A DNA stretch of 64,000 nucleotides from Phycisphaerae bacterium (GTDB taxonomy: Bacteria > Chloroflexota > Anaerolineae > 4572-78 > J111). Below the pieces are notes generated by a model. That model ran no database searches, was not told the origin of the DNA, and saw nothing but the letters and a program-made list of their open reading frames with translations. The position numbers and the translations under genes were made by a program. Positions 61,082-64,000 of this stretch are shown piece by piece (the first letter of the stretch is position 1; every line of letters begins with the position of its first letter). The stretch covers positions 62,001-126,000 of the forward strand of contig JANQQF010000124.1 in the NCBI GenBank assembly GCA_028285035.1, given 5' to 3'.

Positions 61082-63556
61082 TTACCCAATCGTTGCCTCA
61101 CGTAGGCGTAGGCTATTCCCGACAACAGTGACGGAACTAAACGCCATGGCAAAGGCAGCGGCCACAGGATGAAGTTGGCTGAGATAAACAGGCAGTTGGG
61201 GGAAAATGAGCGCGAGGACACCGGCGGCAATCGGAATTAGGAGGACGTTGTAAGCAAAGGCCCAAAATAGATTTTGCTTGATGGTGCGCATCGTCGCCCG
61301 ACTAAGGCGGATGGCGCGAGCAACGCCGTGCAAGTCACCACTGATAAGGGTGACTCCTGCGGTCTCCATCGCCACATCGGTGCCCGTGCCAATGGCCAAC
61401 CCGACATCGGCTTGGGCCAACGCAGGAGCATCATTTAGACCATCGCCGACCATCCCCACTGTATGCCCCTCGGCTTGGAGCTTGGCAATATGAGCGGATT
61501 TATCACCAGGTAGCACCTCAGCCTGCACGTGGTCAATTCCAACATCGGCTGCAATTTGTTGGGCTGTGGTCGGATTATCGCCGGTGAGCATAACGATGTC
61601 TAACCCCAGCCGTTTCAATTCGGCCACGGCTTCCTCCGCCTCTGGCTTTAGCGTATCGGCCAAACCTAGCACCGCCTCGGCTTGCCCATCGACCGCCAGC
61701 CACATCACGGTTTGGGCTTGTTGTTGGAGGAGATGAGCTTGCTCAGCCAATCCATTCAATGCAACCTGCTTTTGTTGCATCAAGCGTAGGTTGCCCAACA
61801 ATATCTGTTGTTCCTCCACCCTCGCTGTGACGCCTTGTCCAGCAATAGCCTCGAAGCGGCTTGGTTCACTCAATGTTAACCCTGCGGCGGTGGCGGCTCG
61901 CACTACAGCTTGTCCAAGCGGGTGTTCTGACCCTTGCTCAGCTGAGGCAGCCAATCGCAAAATTGTCGTGCTGGACAAGGGGCTGGCGTAATTTTCGCTG
62001 ACTACATTTTGCACGGCTGGCTTACCCTCGGTGATGGTGCCCGTTTTATCAAGTACGATGGTCTTCAACTTGTGGGCCAATTCCAGAGCGGTGCTATTGC
62101 GAAATAAAATACCCATCCCGGCTCCTTTACCCATCCCGACCACGATGGCGGTTGGAGTGGCTAAGCCAAGCGCACAGGGGCAGGCAATCAATAGCACGGT
62201 GACCAAGCGGATTAATGCACTGCTGAAAGTGGCTCCGTTGGCTAGCCAGAAACCAAAGGTGATTAAGGCGAAAACAATGACGCCAGGCACAAAAACCGCA
62301 GCAATTTTATCGGCCAACGCTTGGATTGGGGCTTTAGAGCCTTGAGCTTGTTCAACCAAGCGAACAATTTGAGCCAGAGCCGTGCTTTGTCCCACATTCG
62401 TGGCCTCAACTTTTAGGAGGCCGTGGGTGTTCAGCGTGGCTCCGATGACACTGTCCCCAATTTGTTTATCAACGGGCAAACTTTCCCCGGTAAGCATCGA
62501 CTCGTTCACGGCTGAATAACCGCTGATGATCCGACCATCTACCGGGATTTTTTCACCAGGCCGAACGATAACAGTGTCCCCAATTTCTACCTCGTCGATG
62601 GGCACCTCTACGGATTGCCCCTGCTGTTCTACCGTCGCCATTTTAGCTTGGAGCCCAATCAAACTTTTTAACGCAGCACTCGTTTTCCCCTTGGCCCGGA
62701 TTTCCATCAGTTTACCGACTTTAATTAAGGTGATAATCATCGCCGAGGTTTCGAAATAGGTGGGCAGACCAACTAGGCCCACTGTAACAACAACCGAGTA
62801 GAAATAGGCCATCGAGGAGCCCAGCACAACCAGCACATCCATATTGGCTGAGCCGCCTCGCAAACTTTTGTAAGCCCCAACGTAGTAATCCCAACCCGTA
62901 TAAAATTGAACAGGCGTAGCGAGAATAAGCAAGGCAAAATTAACCCAAATTGGATAAACCCAATTATCGAGGGAGCCAAAGCCATAAGTGCTTAAAAAAA
63001 GAAAAAGCCAATTGTGGGCAATAAAAAAGAGTAGGCCAGTGAAAATTAAGCCGATGACGAGACGCTGGGTGTGTCGGCTAATTTCGGCAGCCCGGGCCAT
63101 TGCCTCGGCATCAATCGGTTCGATGTTCGGCTCAGCTTGAATGACCCCATAGCCTGCTTTTTCGATGGCTCTGACGATGTCGGCTTGGGTGACAGCCCCA
63201 GGAACGTATTGAATGGTTGCTCGCTCCGTGGCAAGGTTGACGGAGGCAGTGACAATACCCACCAGCTTTTTGTTTAACACCCACTCAATGGTAGTGACGC
63301 AGTTGGCACACGTTATTCCGGTGATCGGCAGTTGGATAGTCGCCAGAGGAACCTGATAACCAGCCCGCTCTATGCGTTGGATGATGGCTTGTGGCGTGGC
63401 GGTTTTTGGATCGTAGCTAACCTGTACCTTCTGGGTACCATAGTTGACCGTGGCCTCATTCACCCCGTCTACTTTTTTTGCATTTCGCTCGATTGTCGTC
63501 GCACAATTAGCGCAGGTCATGCCCAAAACGGGCATCGTGATTTGTTGTATTGTCAT
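61082..63556 (-). CDS. copA: Copper-translocating P1B-type ATPase
   Basis: 824 residues. Two N-terminal metal-binding domains ([24 protein letters not shown]), eight membrane helices, the intramembrane CPC in [16 protein letters not shown] (~residue 455), phosphorylation [11 protein letters not shown] (~500), HP locus [13 protein letters not shown] and [18 protein letters not shown]. It exports Cu(I) from the cytosol at the cost of ATP. The start has no clear ribosome site, but the first HMA domain begins right after it. No CsoR/CopY regulator gene or chaperone is adjacent. Confidence 0.95.
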   Translation of the reverse strand: MTIQQITMPVLGMTCANCATTIERNAKKVDGVNEATVNYGTQKVQVSYDPKTATPQAIIQRIERAGYQVPLATIQLPITGITCANCVTTIEWVLNKKLVGIVTASVNLATERATIQYVPGAVTQADIVRAIEKAGYGVIQAEPNIEPIDAEAMARAAEISRHTQRLVIGLIFTGLLFFIAHNWLFLFLSTYGFGSLDNWVYPIWVNFALLILATPVQFYTGWDYYVGAYKSLRGGSANMDVLVVLGSSMAYFYSVVVTVGLVGLPTYFETSAMIITLIKVGKLMEIRAKGKTSAALKSLIGLQAKMATVEQQGQSVEVPIDEVEIGDTVIVRPGEKIPVDGRIISGYSAVNESMLTGESLPVDKQIGDSVIGATLNTHGLLKVEATNVGQSTALAQIVRLVEQAQGSKAPIQALADKIAAVFVPGVIVFALITFGFWLANGATFSSALIRLVTVLLIACPCALGLATPTAIVVGMGKGAGMGILFRNSTALELAHKLKTIVLDKTGTITEGKPAVQNVVSENYASPLSSTTILRLAASAEQGSEHPLGQAVVRAATAAGLTLSEPSRFEAIAGQGVTARVEEQQILLGNLRLMQQKQVALNGLAEQAHLLQQQAQTVMWLAVDGQAEAVLGLADTLKPEAEEAVAELKRLGLDIVMLTGDNPTTAQQIAADVGIDHVQAEVLPGDKSAHIAKLQAEGHTVGMVGDGLNDAPALAQADVGLAIGTGTDVAMETAGVTLISGDLHGVARAIRLSRATMRTIKQNLFWAFAYNVLLIPIAAGVLALIFPQLPVYLSQLHPVAAAFAMAFSSVTVVGNSLRLREATIG

Positions 63557-64000
63557 AAGTGTTATTTTAGTAAACCAGAAGAAGTTTTCAAAAATGAGAT
63601 GTGAAAATGGCGAAAGTTATGTGTAAATGTGTCTGGGTCCCGGTTTACTATTAGTAATTTGTCAAAATCTGCTCAAATTTCGATCTATTTGGACTAAATT
63701 CTTAGGATTTACGCAGAATACAGGTGAAATGTCGGTTGAGCCTGTCGAAACCAGATATTTCGTTCCACAAAACGTTGATTGAGCCTGTCGAAAGTAACGT
63801 TTTGCCTAAGTCCTGTTCTAAACTTTTATTTTTATTATTTTTTGCGAATTACTCTACCCAAATACGGTGTGAGACAAAATGGACAAGGTAACAAGGTTGT
63901 AGACTCGTAAGATAAAAGAAGGAATTAAGTTTGGCGGGCAATCGTGTCTTGGTTAAAATGTTTCCAAATCATTTTTTGGGAGATGACCATTGAATAGTGA
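63557..64000. other. Non-coding stretch at the window end
   Basis: Upstream side of copA. No open frame of note on either strand and no RNA gene recognised. It holds two copies of TTGAGCCTGTCGAAA (63736-63750 and 63779-63793) and AT-rich sequence. Confidence 0.6.
63736..63793. repeat. Two copies of a 15-bp repeat
   Basis: TTGAGCCTGTCGAAA occurs at 63736-63750 and 63779-63793. The second copy is enclosed by AAAACGTT (63769-63776) and AACGTTTT (63796-63803), so it could sit in a hairpin loop. The word is the core of a dispersed intergenic repeat that I recall from many bacterial genomes. Confidence 0.6.

Overview
The window looks like a chromosomal segment of a Chloroflexota (Chloroflexi) bacterium, probably an aerobic or facultative heterotroph. 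The hints are large secreted proteins rich in PKD domains that carry a VYLPLI/VYLPLLVK-type motif, Thr/Pro-rich lipoprotein linkers, a polyphosphate glucokinase, a class III (PhaE/PhaC) polyhydroxyalkanoate synthase, and the mix of NarL-type and single-domain response regulators. No rRNA or marker gene is present, so the phylum is an inference. No phage, transposase or CRISPR array was seen.

Region by region. (1) 1-15.3 kb: four secreted hydrolytic proteins on the + strand, each followed by a strong intrinsic terminator. Two are giant modular paralogues ending in the same metzincin-type protease; the second also carries a heparinase/alginate-lyase-like domain. The next two share an esterase-like alpha/beta hydrolase domain. 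(2) 15.3-23.2 kb: glyoxylate shunt aceB-aceA (- strand) behind a near-consensus promoter with an overlapping palindrome, a RamB/PrpR-like regulator with a C-terminal Cys cluster, and a NarL-type two-component pair. (3) 23.2-38 kb: acetyl-CoA synthetase, a two-subunit Na+/organic acid symporter, a cNMP-CBS-DUF294 protein, a CrbS-like transporter-histidine kinase, a receiver protein, a degenerate sensor kinase fused to a DnaQ-like exonuclease, and propionyl-CoA synthetase. (4) 38-45.3 kb: PHA storage genes (two acetoacetyl-CoA reductases, phasins, phaE, phaC, a PhaE-like protein, phaA thiolase). Regions 2-4 form one theme: short-chain acids are imported, activated to acyl-CoA, assimilated through the glyoxylate shunt or stored as PHA, with several sensors and regulators alongside.

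(5) 45.4-49.5 kb: a DUF5107 lipoprotein and a zinc-ribbon/TPR/TolB-like membrane protein. (6) 49.5-50.6 kb: tRNA-Pro, a receiver protein, tRNA-Gly, and a tRNA-Ile(CAU) interrupted by a group I intron. (7) 50.7-57 kb: a DUF6391-like protein, a GrdB/PrdB-family protein whose in-frame TGA sits in a UxxC motif and is followed by a SECIS-like hairpin (a predicted selenoprotein), an AEC transporter, pyruvate dehydrogenase E1 alpha, E1 beta and E3 (no E2), and a receiver. (8) 57-64 kb: polyphosphate glucokinase, a repeat-containing secreted protein, a DUF1684 protein, a CopA-type copper ATPase, and 0.4 kb without a gene.

The observations most worth following are the predicted selenoprotein (51242-52024), the intron-containing tRNA (50230-50547), the lyase-protease giant and its lyase-less neighbour, and the sensor-exonuclease fusion (33833-35944).
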